From the NCBI GenBank assembly GCA_964344935.1, contig CAYFPL010000001.1, positions 372,001 to 436,000 of the forward strand: 64,000 nucleotides of DNA, written 5' to 3'. Below, in pieces: positions 43,893 through 53,322 of the stretch (positions within the stretch are counted from its first letter, which is position 1; the number at the start of each line of letters is the position of its first letter). Position numbers and translations under genes: made by a program. The DNA comes from GCA-2731375 sp964344935. GTDB taxonomy: Bacteria > Pseudomonadota > Alphaproteobacteria > GCA-2731375. The notes beneath the pieces were generated by a model. It worked only from the letters and a program-made list of their open reading frames with translations, ran no database searches and was not told the DNA's origin.

Positions 43893-44282
43893 TCATGCCT
43901 CCGCCGCGTTCTGCAGCATGACTTGCAGCAGAGAACGCATCTTGTCAGCCGGCATATCCTTGCGGATGCAATCCTTGGCGCCAGCATGTAAGCAATCGTC
44001 GATCACATCGCCGTGGCCCTCTGCCGTCAACATAACCACATGACTGGCCGGGTTTTCCCGCAATATCTGCTTCAGTGTCTCGTAGCCGCCCATCACCGGC
44101 ATGTGGATATCCAACAAGGTGAGAATGGGTCGCTTTTCCTTGAATGTTTGCAGCGCCAATTCGCCATTTTCGGCTTCCCAAACCTCATCCACCGACAAAG
44201 TTTTTAGTAGCGTACGCATGAGCAGGCGGCTGCTTTCCGCGTCATCCACGACCAGTACGCTTTGTATTTCTTCACCGGCCAT
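43893..44282 (-). CDS. Single-domain response regulator
   Basis: The 129-residue receiver domain has VLVVDD, the phospho-acceptor Asp in LTLLDIHMPVMGG, the Thr in VMLTAEGH and the Lys in IRKDMPA. The insertion DCIRKDMPADK and variant KDMP (usually KP) are atypical. The ATG at 44282 is used, with GGGAG ten bases upstream; a GTG two codons upstream is the alternative. It is divergent from the histidine kinase gene across 177 bases. Confidence 0.88.
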   Translation of the reverse strand: MAGEEIQSVLVVDDAESSRLLMRTLLKTLSVDEVWEAENGELALQTFKEKRPILTLLDIHMPVMGGYETLKQILRENPASHVVMLTAEGHGDVIDDCLHAGAKDCIRKDMPADKMRSLLQVMLQNAAEA

Positions 44283-44459
44283 AGCCACCAGGCTCCCATC
44301 CGCGTTATAGGAGTCGCTTAGGAATTCTGAAACAATGCGTTATCATCATAATGTAGACTTGCCACAAGGGATTTGTAGGGAGGAGGGCGTTTTACCTTTG
44401 TTGCGTGTAGGCGTAGAGTGTTTTGAGGGCGGCATGTTCAACGTCACGGGGTTTGGCCC

Positions 44460-45392
44460 ATGAGCGAAACAATACAAGATCATCACGTGTCGGCCTTGGG
44501 CACTGATTTCGCCGATCTTGCGAAAATCGTCCATGCCATTGCGAAGGGCGATTTCAATGCGATGGATCGTCTGTATGAACTTCCCGGCCAAGTCGACATT
44601 GACCCCGAAATCGCGGAACTGGCGGAATCTCTCGGCATGCTACTGATGCGTATGGAAGCGGGTGATTTCCATATCGAACGAGCCGCCGAGTCCGAAGCAC
44701 GGCTAAAAGAATTGAACGCTCTGAAAAACGAGCATCTAGCGATCGCCGCCCATGATCTGCGAAATCCCATCAGCGCCATCCGAAACATGAGTCAGATGAT
44801 TGTGGAAATGGAGCTTGAGGACACAACGAAGGGCGAGTTCCTCAGTTCCATCTACCGCGTCAGCAATCAGATGCTGACCCTGGTGAACAATCTACTCGAC
44901 GTCGCCGTAATCGAGAGCGGCAAATTCGATCTGACAATCTCCACCAACAACCTTTCCGCCCTGGCCGCCGAACGGGCCGCGGTCATTAAGCCGCTTGCCA
45001 TTCACAAAGGCCTGCGGATTGAAACATCACTGGAAGATCTGCCCGATACCAAATTCGATGCGGGCAAACTGGGTCAGGCGATCGACAATCTGTTGTCCAA
45101 CGCGGTGAAATTCTCACCGCCGGGCACCACCGTCACTGTCGCGAGCCGCAGGGCGGGTGATAAAATCGAAATCGTCGTCGCGGACGAGGGGCCTGGAATT
45201 CCAGTGGAAGAGTTGGGCAGTCTGTTCGGCAAATTCGAGAAGCTGAGTGTGCAGCCCACCGCCGGCGAACGAGGCGCCGGCCTGGGACTGTCCATCGTGA
45301 AGAAAGTGGTGGATGCCCACGGCGGCGACATCGCCGTTGAAAGCAAAGTAGGCGAAGGTAGCGTCTTTACAATATCCTTGCCGCTTTCGTAA
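44460..45392 (+). CDS. Soluble sensor histidine kinase
   Basis: The 310-residue kinase has no signal peptide or membrane helix. A short N-terminal region (1-85) with no recognised sensor domain precedes HisKA (IAAHDLRNPISAIRN, His98) and the HATPase with N box (DNLLSNAVKFSPPG), G1 (DEGPGIP), and G2 (GAGLGLSIVKKV). The N-terminal helical part may be the sensor or a dimer stalk. It is divergent from the two receiver proteins, so a small phosphorelay is suggested. Confidence 0.9.
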   Translation: MSETIQDHHVSALGTDFADLAKIVHAIAKGDFNAMDRLYELPGQVDIDPEIAELAESLGMLLMRMEAGDFHIERAAESEARLKELNALKNEHLAIAAHDLRNPISAIRNMSQMIVEMELEDTTKGEFLSSIYRVSNQMLTLVNNLLDVAVIESGKFDLTISTNNLSALAAERAAVIKPLAIHKGLRIETSLEDLPDTKFDAGKLGQAIDNLLSNAVKFSPPGTTVTVASRRAGDKIEIVVADEGPGIPVEELGSLFGKFEKLSVQPTAGERGAGLGLSIVKKVVDAHGGDIAVESKVGEGSVFTISLPLS

Positions 45393-45428
45393 TCCTGATC
45401 GCTTCCGAAGGCTGCCGGTTGAACGGGA

Positions 45429-46625
45429 TCAGCCCCGGTTACTGTGGGTTTCCGGCGCAAACTTCATGAACAGCAAACCGATTGCGACACTGATGACCGC
45501 CGTCAGAACCAATGCGGACTGCGGACCCTGAATATCGACGATAATTCCGATGGCGATGGGGCCAACAACATAGCCAAGATCCCCCACCATGCGGAAAGTA
45601 CTCATAGCCGCGGCGTTCATACCCGCCGGCGCATTGTCGGCGGCATAGGCCGCGGGTGCGGTGCCCCCTACCGAAGCAGCTACACCCCAGACCACGCAGC
45701 TAATTACGAACCAGATGTCGTTGGGCGCGAACATGAACATTAGCATCGAGGCGCCCGTGATCAGGGTGGATGGCACAATTACCGCCTTGCGGCCAAAGCG
45801 GTCCACCAGGACACCGGACGGATAGGCCGCGAGCACACCGGCAACGCTGCCCAATGCCAGGCCGAAGCCTATTTCCGCTACTGTCGCACCGAGCTTCATG
45901 GACGCATATACCGGGATTACAGTGAACAGCCCACCTGTCCTTATGACGGCGTTGGTCAGGGCCACGATGCAGACAAGGACATAGCCGATCTTGCCGGCCA
46001 GAAGGCGAAGCTGACGGGCGAATGAAATTGCCGCGCCGGCGCCATGTGCGGTCGAGCCATGGCCAAGCTCCCTGGTTTCCTTGACCGCGAACCAGGCCAC
46101 CGTGGTAGCGATCAATGAGGCTGCGCCATAGGCGTTAAACGGCGCCGCCAGGTCGAAATGCGTCGCCAGCAGGCCGCCCGGCAAGGGACCGATCCCGACG
46201 GCGAAGAGAAAGCAGCCTTGATAAATAGAAATGATCCGGCCGCGCCGCTCCGGCGTCGAAATGTCAGCCAGAACCACCTGTCCCGTGGTCAGGATAATCC
46301 CGGCACCGGCGCCGGAGACGAAGCGGGCAACGATAAATTCGGGATACCCCGTCGCCGCCGCACACCAAAAGCTGCCGATGGCGGAAATAAGGCCGCCGAT
46401 GGCCAGGGTGGGCCGGCGACCCAGCCGGTCGGATAACTGCCCCGAAGGCACCGCCACGAAGAACCGCGCCAAACCATAGATTGCTACCGCCATGCCGATC
46501 GCCGAGGCAGGCACGCCGAAGGACTGGGCGTAGAGCGGCAAGACCGGGATAACACTGCCGAAACCGAGCTGATTGACCGTAATCAGCACGCACATGGCGA
46601 TAAGAACCCGGCGTTCAACTGTCAT
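45429..46625 (-). CDS. MFS transporter
   Basis: The 398-residue protein has 12 likely membrane helices and the MFS loop GQLSDRLGRRPTLAIGG between helices 2 and 3, and again a PSGVLVDRFGRKAV loop in the second half, which points to a drug:H+ antiporter-like type. The start at 46625 is favoured by GGAAG 11 bases upstream; the longer frame above it lacks family features. It converges with the histidine kinase gene and is divergent from the DAO gene. Confidence 0.88.
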   Translation of the reverse strand: MTVERRVLIAMCVLITVNQLGFGSVIPVLPLYAQSFGVPASAIGMAVAIYGLARFFVAVPSGQLSDRLGRRPTLAIGGLISAIGSFWCAAATGYPEFIVARFVSGAGAGIILTTGQVVLADISTPERRGRIISIYQGCFLFAVGIGPLPGGLLATHFDLAAPFNAYGAASLIATTVAWFAVKETRELGHGSTAHGAGAAISFARQLRLLAGKIGYVLVCIVALTNAVIRTGGLFTVIPVYASMKLGATVAEIGFGLALGSVAGVLAAYPSGVLVDRFGRKAVIVPSTLITGASMLMFMFAPNDIWFVISCVVWGVAASVGGTAPAAYAADNAPAGMNAAAMSTFRMVGDLGYVVGPIAIGIIVDIQGPQSALVLTAVISVAIGLLFMKFAPETHSNRG

Positions 46626-46734
46626 GATGCAAATACTTCCGGGCCGGCGCCGTTGCGGGTTGGCAGAACTTGGATAATGTGGAGCTTGATTGGAGAGCCA
46701 TAACCTAAAGGATAGACGCCGCCATGGAAACTGC

Positions 46735-48048
46735 ATGAGATCGGACAGCCTGGAATTTCCAACCGACCACCACGGTTGGGCCGAACTGCTGCCCACCCGA
46801 GCGACGCGCCCGCCATTGACGGGCCGCCATCGCGTGCCGTGGGCCGTGGTTGGCGCCGGCTTTACCGGTCTCGCCTGCGCCCGCAGACTGGGCGAACTGT
46901 ATCCGGACCAGGAAATCCTGTTGCTGGACGCCCGACAGGTTGGCCAGGGTGCCTCGGGCCGAAATTCGGGTTTCGCCGTGGCTGTGAGCCATTTTCCGGG
47001 TGGCTTTGAGCCGGGGGAAATCGAGACGTATCGCCGCATCAATCGGATTAACCAAGCCGGCCTCGGAATTCTGCGCCGCCAGGTGGACAGCTTGGAAATC
47101 GATTGCGATTGGCACGAAAGCGGCTTTCACCATGCCGCCGCCGACGCTCTGGCAATCCGGGAATGCGGCCATTTCCGGCAGTACCTGGATGAGTTGGCGA
47201 TCGATCATACGCCTCTCGATAATGCAGCGCTGAAGGAACGCCTCGGCACAAGCCACTATCGTGCCGGCATACTTGTTCATGACGGCGCCCTGCTGCAGCC
47301 TGCCGCCCTGGTTCGCGGCCTGGCCGACAGCCTGCCAAATAATGTAATGCTCCACGAGCAATCCCCCGTGACCGCGATGGATCACGGTCGGACTGTGACC
47401 CTGCACCTGCCGGATGGAGAGGTGCAGGCAGACCACGTTGTCCTGGCGGTGAACTACGAGGCCGGCAAGCTGGGGTTGCTCCGCCGCCGCCTGACCGGCA
47501 GCACTCTGGCAGGCAGTTTCACCCGCGTGCTTGAGACAGACGAACGGGCCAGCCTTGGTTCGCTGGCGGAATGGGGCATCTTGTCCCTGCACGGCGGCGG
47601 CGCCACGGTGCGACTGACGGCGGACGGCCGCCTGTGCCTGCGCAATACGGCGGAGTTCAATGGCACTAAGCTATTGACCGAGGCAGAACTCGCCCAGCGC
47701 CAAGCCATGCACCGCGCTGCATTCGATGCCCGGTTTCCCCAATTGCAAGACGTCCCTTTCGAATTCGCCTGGTCGGGTGTCGAGGGGATTAGCCGTAACG
47801 GCACCAATTTCTTTGGCCGGCAGAGTGAAAATGTCTTCTTCGCAGGCGGCTACAACGGCTCGGGCGTCAGCCGGGGCACCGCTTTTGGCGCCGCCGTCGC
47901 CGAATATGCCGCCGGCGGTGGAAGCAAATTGATCGATGACTGCCTAAATTCTGCGCCGGCCGCCTGGCTCCCACCCCGCCCCTTCCTCGACGTCGCCGCC
48001 GCCATCACCGTGCGCGCCCGTTTCAAGGGCGTCGGAAACGACCGCTGA
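46735..48048 (+). CDS. FAD-dependent oxidoreductase, DAO family
   Basis: The 437-residue flavoprotein has an N-terminal dinucleotide fold (VVGAGFTGLACARRLGE), the segment GQGASGRNSGFAVAV and a C-terminal FAD-binding FFAGGYNGSGVSRGTAFGAAV. DAO enzymes oxidise amino acids or N-methyl amines. The ATG at 46735 is used; TTG at 46690 gives a longer but non-family N-terminus, and an out-of-frame ATG precedes it. No clear ribosome binding site is seen. The substrate is unknown. Confidence 0.85.
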   Translation: MRSDSLEFPTDHHGWAELLPTRATRPPLTGRHRVPWAVVGAGFTGLACARRLGELYPDQEILLLDARQVGQGASGRNSGFAVAVSHFPGGFEPGEIETYRRINRINQAGLGILRRQVDSLEIDCDWHESGFHHAAADALAIRECGHFRQYLDELAIDHTPLDNAALKERLGTSHYRAGILVHDGALLQPAALVRGLADSLPNNVMLHEQSPVTAMDHGRTVTLHLPDGEVQADHVVLAVNYEAGKLGLLRRRLTGSTLAGSFTRVLETDERASLGSLAEWGILSLHGGGATVRLTADGRLCLRNTAEFNGTKLLTEAELAQRQAMHRAAFDARFPQLQDVPFEFAWSGVEGISRNGTNFFGRQSENVFFAGGYNGSGVSRGTAFGAAVAEYAAGGGSKLIDDCLNSAPAAWLPPRPFLDVAAAITVRARFKGVGNDR

Positions 48049-48121
48049 GAACGCGATGACAAGTTGTGGCGTGCCGGACGGAGCTAGGCTAACGTCGCGG
48101 CCAAAGTAATCCGGTCCAAAC

Positions 48122-50191
48122 ATGACAAATTCCGAAAACGACCTGAAGCAGGCCCGCGAATGGCATCGCCAGGGCGACATCGCCAAAGCACGAACGGTTT
48201 ATGAGCGCATCATCAAGGCCGAGCCCGGCAATGCCCAGGCCCATCACCTCCTTGGCGTCGCAACATTGCAGCAGGGCGATCCGGAAGGCGCCGCCGCCAG
48301 CATCCGTTCTGCCATCGATCTGGACGATACCGATCCTCAGTTCCACAACAATCTTGGCGAGGCGCTGCGCACCCTTGGCCGTCACCAAGAGGCCCTTGAA
48401 AGCTACCGGCGGGCCCGCGCCATCGCACCTGGTTTCGCCATAGCCATCAACAACGAAGGTGCGACCTGCCAGGCCCTTGGCCAGGGCCCGGCGGCGATCC
48501 AGTGTTTTCGAGACGCCGTGGCGGCGGATGCCTCGTTCCTGCCGGCCCATGTCAATTTGGGCCTGGCGCTATTGGGCATGGGGGACCCTGCTGGCGCTCT
48601 GGCTTCACTGACCACGGGCATATCGGCGCATCCTGAAAACCACGAGATCCGGCGCTATTTCGTCCTCGCCGCCATGCAGGCCCCGGCGGACGCCATTGAC
48701 GAGACGGCGGCAGCTCGCGTCCAGGCACTGTTCCAGGACGACAATGTGGATCTGCAGAAACTGGTGCGTCCGGCCCTGGCCATCCTGGGGCATCGGGGTG
48801 GACCGCTGCGCCTTCACGAAGCGGACGATCGGGATATCCTTGACGGCGGCCTGGATGATGATCTGAACGATGCGCTGTTGCATGGCCTTCTCACGCGCAC
48901 CGTGGTTGCCAACAGCCGCTCCGAAGTGCTGTTTACCCGCCTGCGAAAGCTATGCCTGGAGAGCTATGGCGGTGGTTTGGCACAGCGGTTGCCGGTCTTC
49001 GCCGCGGCTCTAGCGCAGCAATGTTTCATCACCGACTACGCCTATCAGGAAACCGAAGCGGAAGGCGATGCCGTCGCGGATCTCGCACGTCAGGTCGAAG
49101 CCATGATCGGGCAGGCAGACTGGGGCGACGCCCTGAACGAAGCGGTGGCGGTGGTCGCCATGTATCGACCCCTGAGTGATTTGACCGAAATCGAGGCAGC
49201 TCAGTTGTCGGCTAATCTGGGCAGCCTTTTGCAACAGCAGGTCTACGCGCCGGCAACGGAAGTGGCACTGGCGGCGGAAACGCCAGAGCTTTCACAACAG
49301 GCCTCGGAAGATGCGGTACGCCTTCAGTATGAAGAGGCACCCTACCCCCGCTGGCTCAGCACGGATCAGCGAACGCCAGCACCTATCGGCGTGGTCTTAA
49401 ATGCCCTGTTCCCGAACCTGCGGCTGGTGCGGGCAGGCACCGGTACGGCGCGTGTTCTGATAGCGGGCTGCGGCACGGGCAAGCAGGCCGTCGATGCCGC
49501 GCGGCAATACCACGGCGCCAAGATAACGGCCATTGACCTAAGCCGCGCCAGCCTGGGCTATGCCCGGCGCATGGCCGGCGATCTGGACGGCAAGGCCATC
49601 TCCTTCATGCGCGCGGATATTATGGAGTTGGGCGGCTGGGCTGAGCGCTTTGACCTGATCGAATGTTCCGGCGTCCTGCACCATATGGCCGATCCGGAAG
49701 CGGGCTGGGACATACTGCGGGGCCTGCTGGCACCGGGCAGTGTGATGAAGGTGGCGCTCTATTCGGCCATGGGGCGGCGGGATCTGCGCGCGACGCGAGA
49801 ACTCGTTGGCGCCGGCAATGATGAGGTTACGGCTGCGCGGCTCCGCCGCGCCCGCGCCGATATCCTCGAGCTGCCCGACAATGACCCGCGCCGACGGGTC
49901 ATCCGCTTCACCGATTTCTATTCCCTGCGCGGCTGTCGCGACCTGCTCTTCAATGCGCAGGAACAGGAATACAATTTGCTGGAAGTGGCTTCTATATTGC
50001 GGCGGCTGGGGCTTGAGTTCATCGGCTTCCAATTCGCCGATGCCGGCGTCAAGGCACGCTATCAGGACGACCATCCCGGCGCCCGCCTGGATGATCTGGC
50101 ACAATGGCACGAATTCGAGACCGCCCATCCCGACACTTTCGCGGGGATGTACCAGTTCTGGTGCCGGCCCGCCCAATCCAATCCAAAATGA
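48122..50191 (+). CDS. TPR-methyltransferase fusion protein
   Basis: The 689-residue protein joins TPR repeats (about 1-190; EARHRQGDIAKARTVYERIIKAEPGN-like units, split here as AREWHRQGDIAKARTVYE and NNLGEALRTLGRHQEALE) to a class I SAM methyltransferase domain near residues 440-560 (motif I VLIAGCGTGKQA at about 445, then ITAIDLSRASL). The middle has helical and possibly cofactor-binding segments of no known kind. It probably methylates a protein or other large partner held by the repeats. It precedes a luciferase-like gene by 10 bases. Confidence 0.85.
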   Translation: MTNSENDLKQAREWHRQGDIAKARTVYERIIKAEPGNAQAHHLLGVATLQQGDPEGAAASIRSAIDLDDTDPQFHNNLGEALRTLGRHQEALESYRRARAIAPGFAIAINNEGATCQALGQGPAAIQCFRDAVAADASFLPAHVNLGLALLGMGDPAGALASLTTGISAHPENHEIRRYFVLAAMQAPADAIDETAAARVQALFQDDNVDLQKLVRPALAILGHRGGPLRLHEADDRDILDGGLDDDLNDALLHGLLTRTVVANSRSEVLFTRLRKLCLESYGGGLAQRLPVFAAALAQQCFITDYAYQETEAEGDAVADLARQVEAMIGQADWGDALNEAVAVVAMYRPLSDLTEIEAAQLSANLGSLLQQQVYAPATEVALAAETPELSQQASEDAVRLQYEEAPYPRWLSTDQRTPAPIGVVLNALFPNLRLVRAGTGTARVLIAGCGTGKQAVDAARQYHGAKITAIDLSRASLGYARRMAGDLDGKAISFMRADIMELGGWAERFDLIECSGVLHHMADPEAGWDILRGLLAPGSVMKVALYSAMGRRDLRATRELVGAGNDEVTAARLRRARADILELPDNDPRRRVIRFTDFYSLRGCRDLLFNAQEQEYNLLEVASILRRLGLEFIGFQFADAGVKARYQDDHPGARLDDLAQWHEFETAHPDTFAGMYQFWCRPAQSNPK

Positions 50192-50201
50192 GGCAGCAGT
50201 T

Positions 50202-51125
50202 ATGAGCAATCCCCAAATCGAATTCGGCACCGCCCTGCGTTCCCCTTACGAGGTGGGCCGCCTGGCCAAACAGATCGAGGACCTGGGCTATGACATCCTG
50301 GGCTGCGGCGAACATGTCAGTTTCTATGTGGACACGGCCAACGGCCTGGTTTCCCTCTCGGTCGCGGCTGGGGCTACGCAATCCATCAAGCTCATGAGCA
50401 CGATTACCTTGGTCCCGCTCTATCCTCCTGCCCTGCTGGCCAAGATGGGCGCCGCCCTGGACGTGGCCTCCGGCGGCCGGTTCTCCCTTGGCGTCGGTGT
50501 CGGCGGCGAATTCCCGAACGAATTTGATGCCTGCGGCGTACCGGTGAAAGAGCGCGGCGCCCGCACCGATGATGCCCTGGAGGTAATTACACGCACCTGG
50601 ACCCAGACGGACGTCACCTATGAAGGGCGGTTCACGAAACTGGAGAATTTCTCCCTCAAGCCGCTGCCGATCCAGAAGCCGCGCCCGCCCATCTGGGTCT
50701 CGGGCCGTTCGGAAGCCGCCATGCGCCGGGCCGCCAAGTACGGCGATGGCTGGCTGCCCTATATGTATACGCCAGAACAACTCGCCGAGAGCATCGAGAA
50801 GATCACCGCCTATGGCGAGGAATACGGTCGCGATATGTCCGACTTCACCTTCGGCCTCTATATCTTCACTGCCGTGCACGAGGACAACGACACCGGCGTC
50901 AAATACGCCACCGACCGGCTCAGCCTGCAATATTCCCAGGACTTCTCCAAGATCGTGCACAAATACGCCCTGTCGGGCGATCCCGCCCATTGCCAGTCCC
51001 GCCTGCAGGAATATATCGACGCCGGCGCGCGGATGGTCTTCGTCTCCTCCGCCTGCCCGGACGACTACATCGACACCAACCTTGAAACCATCGCCTCCGA
51101 CCTGATCCCGGCGTTTCGTGGGTAA
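50202..51125 (+). CDS. Luciferase-like (LLM) F420/FMN-dependent oxidoreductase
   Basis: The 307-residue TIM-barrel protein has IEFGTALRSPYEVGRLAKQIEDLGYD, a middle ASGGRFSLGVGVGGEFPNEFDACG and a PPIWVSGRSEAAMRRAAKYGDGW segment (split: PPIWVSGRSEAA). These fit the LLM class of the F420-like type. The start at 50202 has GAGGCAG upstream. It is 10 bases downstream of the TPR-methyltransferase gene and probably in its operon. The substrate is unknown. Confidence 0.9.
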   Translation: MSNPQIEFGTALRSPYEVGRLAKQIEDLGYDILGCGEHVSFYVDTANGLVSLSVAAGATQSIKLMSTITLVPLYPPALLAKMGAALDVASGGRFSLGVGVGGEFPNEFDACGVPVKERGARTDDALEVITRTWTQTDVTYEGRFTKLENFSLKPLPIQKPRPPIWVSGRSEAAMRRAAKYGDGWLPYMYTPEQLAESIEKITAYGEEYGRDMSDFTFGLYIFTAVHEDNDTGVKYATDRLSLQYSQDFSKIVHKYALSGDPAHCQSRLQEYIDAGARMVFVSSACPDDYIDTNLETIASDLIPAFRG

Positions 51126-51178
51126 GTGGGCGGGGTCGCCAGCAACGGGGTCGTGGCGGCCACGGGATTCTTGCGCGT

Positions 51179-51931
51179 TTAGTTTCGCGTCTTCTCCAAT
51201 AGCTTGACCATTCCTTTGAATCCCATACGCCGGGCGAGATCGATGGGGGCGGTGCCGTCCCGATCCGCAATGGTGACATCGGCCCCGGCTTTGATCAGGG
51301 CGCGGGCGCAGGCGATATGACGCGGCCCACCGTCGCCCAGGACGATGGCCTCGATCAGGGCAGTCCAGCCCAGGTTATTGACGTGATCCAAGGGAGCGCC
51401 GGCCGCGATCAGGGTTTCGACCACCTCCACATGGCCCAGATGGGCGGCGGCGATCAAGGCGGTCCCCTCGTAAGGTGAGGTGATATTGCCGGGGCTGGCG
51501 CCCAATTCGAGGGCCAGGCGCAGGATTTCCATGTCATTGGCCACAGCGGCGATGGTAACCACATCATATGCCTGGTTCTCGAAAGCGTTGATATCCGCCC
51601 CTGCCGCCACCAACGCGCGCAGCGTCGGGCCATGGGATTGATAGGCCGCCACGTGCACCGGCGTCCGCCCGGCACCGTCGCGGCCCTCCACGTCGTGGCC
51701 TTTGCCAACAAGGTCCCTGATCCTTCGAACATCCCCGACAGAGGCGGCAGCGTGCAAACCGGTGTAGGCCGTTGCCTCGGATGAAGAGGGCGGGGTTTGC
51801 GCCACGGCTGTTGGCGTTTGGAGAAGCAAGCAGGCCAACAGAGATACTGCGGCAACCAAGCCTATTGTCGTCAATGAAGGTAGCGCATCACCGCAACACG
51901 GTCCGCGAATTCCTGAGGGAAATGCGGTCAT
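51179..51931 (-). CDS. Exported ankyrin-repeat protein
   Basis: The 250-residue protein has an N-terminal signal or anchor (TTIGLVAAVSLLACLLLQ, about 21-38) followed by five to six ankyrin repeats (YTGLHAAASVGDVRRIRDL, RTPVHVAAYQSHGPTLRAL, GTALIAAAHLGHVEVVETL, GWTALIEAIVLGDG). It likely acts in the periplasm by binding a protein. Its ATG overlaps the stop of the DUF3291 gene (ATGA), so it is the last gene of the SDR-to-ankyrin operon. CGGAGAG precedes the start. Confidence 0.85.
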   Translation of the reverse strand: MTAFPSGIRGPCCGDALPSLTTIGLVAAVSLLACLLLQTPTAVAQTPPSSSEATAYTGLHAAASVGDVRRIRDLVGKGHDVEGRDGAGRTPVHVAAYQSHGPTLRALVAAGADINAFENQAYDVVTIAAVANDMEILRLALELGASPGNITSPYEGTALIAAAHLGHVEVVETLIAAGAPLDHVNNLGWTALIEAIVLGDGGPRHIACARALIKAGADVTIADRDGTAPIDLARRMGFKGMVKLLEKTRN

Positions 51932-52445
51932 CTCTCCGCGACGCTTGCGCCCGGTTCGAAGGTGGTTTTGAAATCGAAAGCCTCGGCTGTGGGGCCGTTG
52001 CGCCGGTATGCAGCGAGGCGATCGAGGGCTTCTTCGGGCGTGGGCACGGTCCCTGCGGGCACCCACCACATGGTAAGATAGGCCTCTCTGGGCGCCTCGA
52101 ACCAGTTACGGCGCTGAGCCATGATGGGGGCGTGGGCGGATTTGTAGGCGAAATCACTCAGCGCTTCGATGGACTCCCAGACCGAAAGGTTGACGATGAA
52201 CAGAGGGTCTTCGGTCAGTTTGATGTCGGTGGCGTTGCCGGCATCGCTTTGCAGACGCCAAACGAAGCCGGGGGCGGCATCGGCCAGGGCGTTGATCTCG
52301 TCCAGCTTGGACATGAAACCATCCATGCGAGGATCGTCGAGCTCATAGCGCGCGGTTCCGATGTTCAGNNNNNNNNNNNNNNNNNNNNNNNNNNNNNNNN
52401 NNNNNNNNNNNNNNNNNNNNNNNNNNNNNNNNNNNNATCCGCCAT
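51928..52445 (-). CDS. DUF3291 family protein, interrupted by an assembly gap
   Basis: The frame 51928-52368 encodes LNIGTARYELDDPRMDGFMS and the DUF3291 pattern APGFVWRLQSDAG, VNLSVWESIEALSDF and MWWVPAGTVPTPEEALDRL, about 145 residues. The family is a small ferredoxin-like barrel, related to heme- or quinol-oxidising monooxygenases. The first few codons fall in the N-run (52369-52436). An ATG at 52445 (M-A-D) with AAGGA upstream is a good start, but the 68-N length breaks the frame by two bases, so the gap size is probably an estimate. Confidence 0.8.
52369..52436. other. Assembly gap of 68 N
   Basis: The 68 undetermined bases fall in the 5' end of the DUF3291 gene. The usual N-terminus of that family has only about 5 residues between M-A-D and LNIG, so the true gap may be about 15 bases, not 68; this is inference. 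Confidence 0.9.
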
Positions 52446-52449
52446 TGCC

Positions 52450-53313
52450 CTAGTCCTTTTCCACCGTGCGGCGTTCCACTTCCAACAGGGCCTCAAGGCC
52501 GATGGTCTCGTGCATCTCGTCCTGCAGTTTGGCCCAAACGCCAACGGGCCGGGATGTGAGAGCGAAACCGTCGGCCATTTCGGTGTAGACGGCGCGCATG
52601 GCCTCGTAAGCGGCGGTCAACGGCGTGGAAGGATCGACCAGGATGCGGTAGCCCAGGCCGGCCATATCGTCCAAGCTCATGTCGAAACGGGCTAGGCCGC
52701 CGCCACCGAGCAGCAGCATCAAGGGGCCGCCGAGGCGCTCGGCCACATGCCGCACTTCATCCGGGTTGCGGGGGCTCAACAGGATCACATCCGCCCCCGC
52801 CGCGCGGTAGGCCTCGCCCCGGCGCAGGGCATCGTCCATGTTCGAGGAACGTATTCCGTTGCTTCGCCCAATGATCAGGGTATCGGGGTTGCGCCGGGCG
52901 GCCACTGCCTCCCGCATCTTGTCGGCCATCAGCTCTCTCGGCACCATGTGTTCGATGCCCACATGATGATGGGCCCGTTTCGGCAGGTATTGATCCTCGA
53001 TCTCCAGGGCCGCGAAACCGGCCGCTTCCGCCATGGCCACGGTGCGGTGCATATGCATCGGGTCGCCCCAGCCAGCGGCGGCATCCAGGATCAGGGGCAG
53101 CTCCGTCACAGTGCGGATCTCCAAACCCGCCTGGCACATTTCCGTCAGGGTCAGGTTCGCTTCCAGATGAACCTTGCGGTAACCGGAGGCGCCGCCGCCC
53201 AGGTACAGCGCCCGAAATCCGGCCCCCTCCGCGAGCTTGGCCATCAATGGGTCCAGCACCAGAGGGGCACAGACGGGTGCGGACCCCTGGATCATCTGGC
53301 GCAGGCTGGGCAT
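52450..53313 (-). CDS. Isocitrate lyase/PEP mutase-superfamily lyase
   Basis: The 287-residue TIM-barrel protein has APLVLDPLMAKLAEGAGFRALYLGGGASG, the metal-binding ILDAAAGWGDP and EIEDQYLPKRAHHH (split: LEIEDQYLPKRAHHH). These match the oxaloacetate decarboxylase/carboxyphosphonoenolpyruvate mutase-like group of the superfamily. It would cleave or rearrange a C-C or C-P bond of a 2-oxo/2-hydroxy acid. It precedes the DUF3291 start by 4 bases and follows the LLM gene by 9 bases. Confidence 0.88.
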   Translation of the reverse strand: MPSLRQMIQGSAPVCAPLVLDPLMAKLAEGAGFRALYLGGGASGYRKVHLEANLTLTEMCQAGLEIRTVTELPLILDAAAGWGDPMHMHRTVAMAEAAGFAALEIEDQYLPKRAHHHVGIEHMVPRELMADKMREAVAARRNPDTLIIGRSNGIRSSNMDDALRRGEAYRAAGADVILLSPRNPDEVRHVAERLGGPLMLLLGGGGLARFDMSLDDMAGLGYRILVDPSTPLTAAYEAMRAVYTEMADGFALTSRPVGVWAKLQDEMHETIGLEALLEVERRTVEKD

Positions 53314-53322
53314 GGGGCCGTC

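Noticed and set aside
51126..51178. Small CGTGG/CCACG hairpin between the convergent LLM and ankyrin genes.
   Set aside because: The 5-bp stem is too short and lacks a T-run to call it a terminator.
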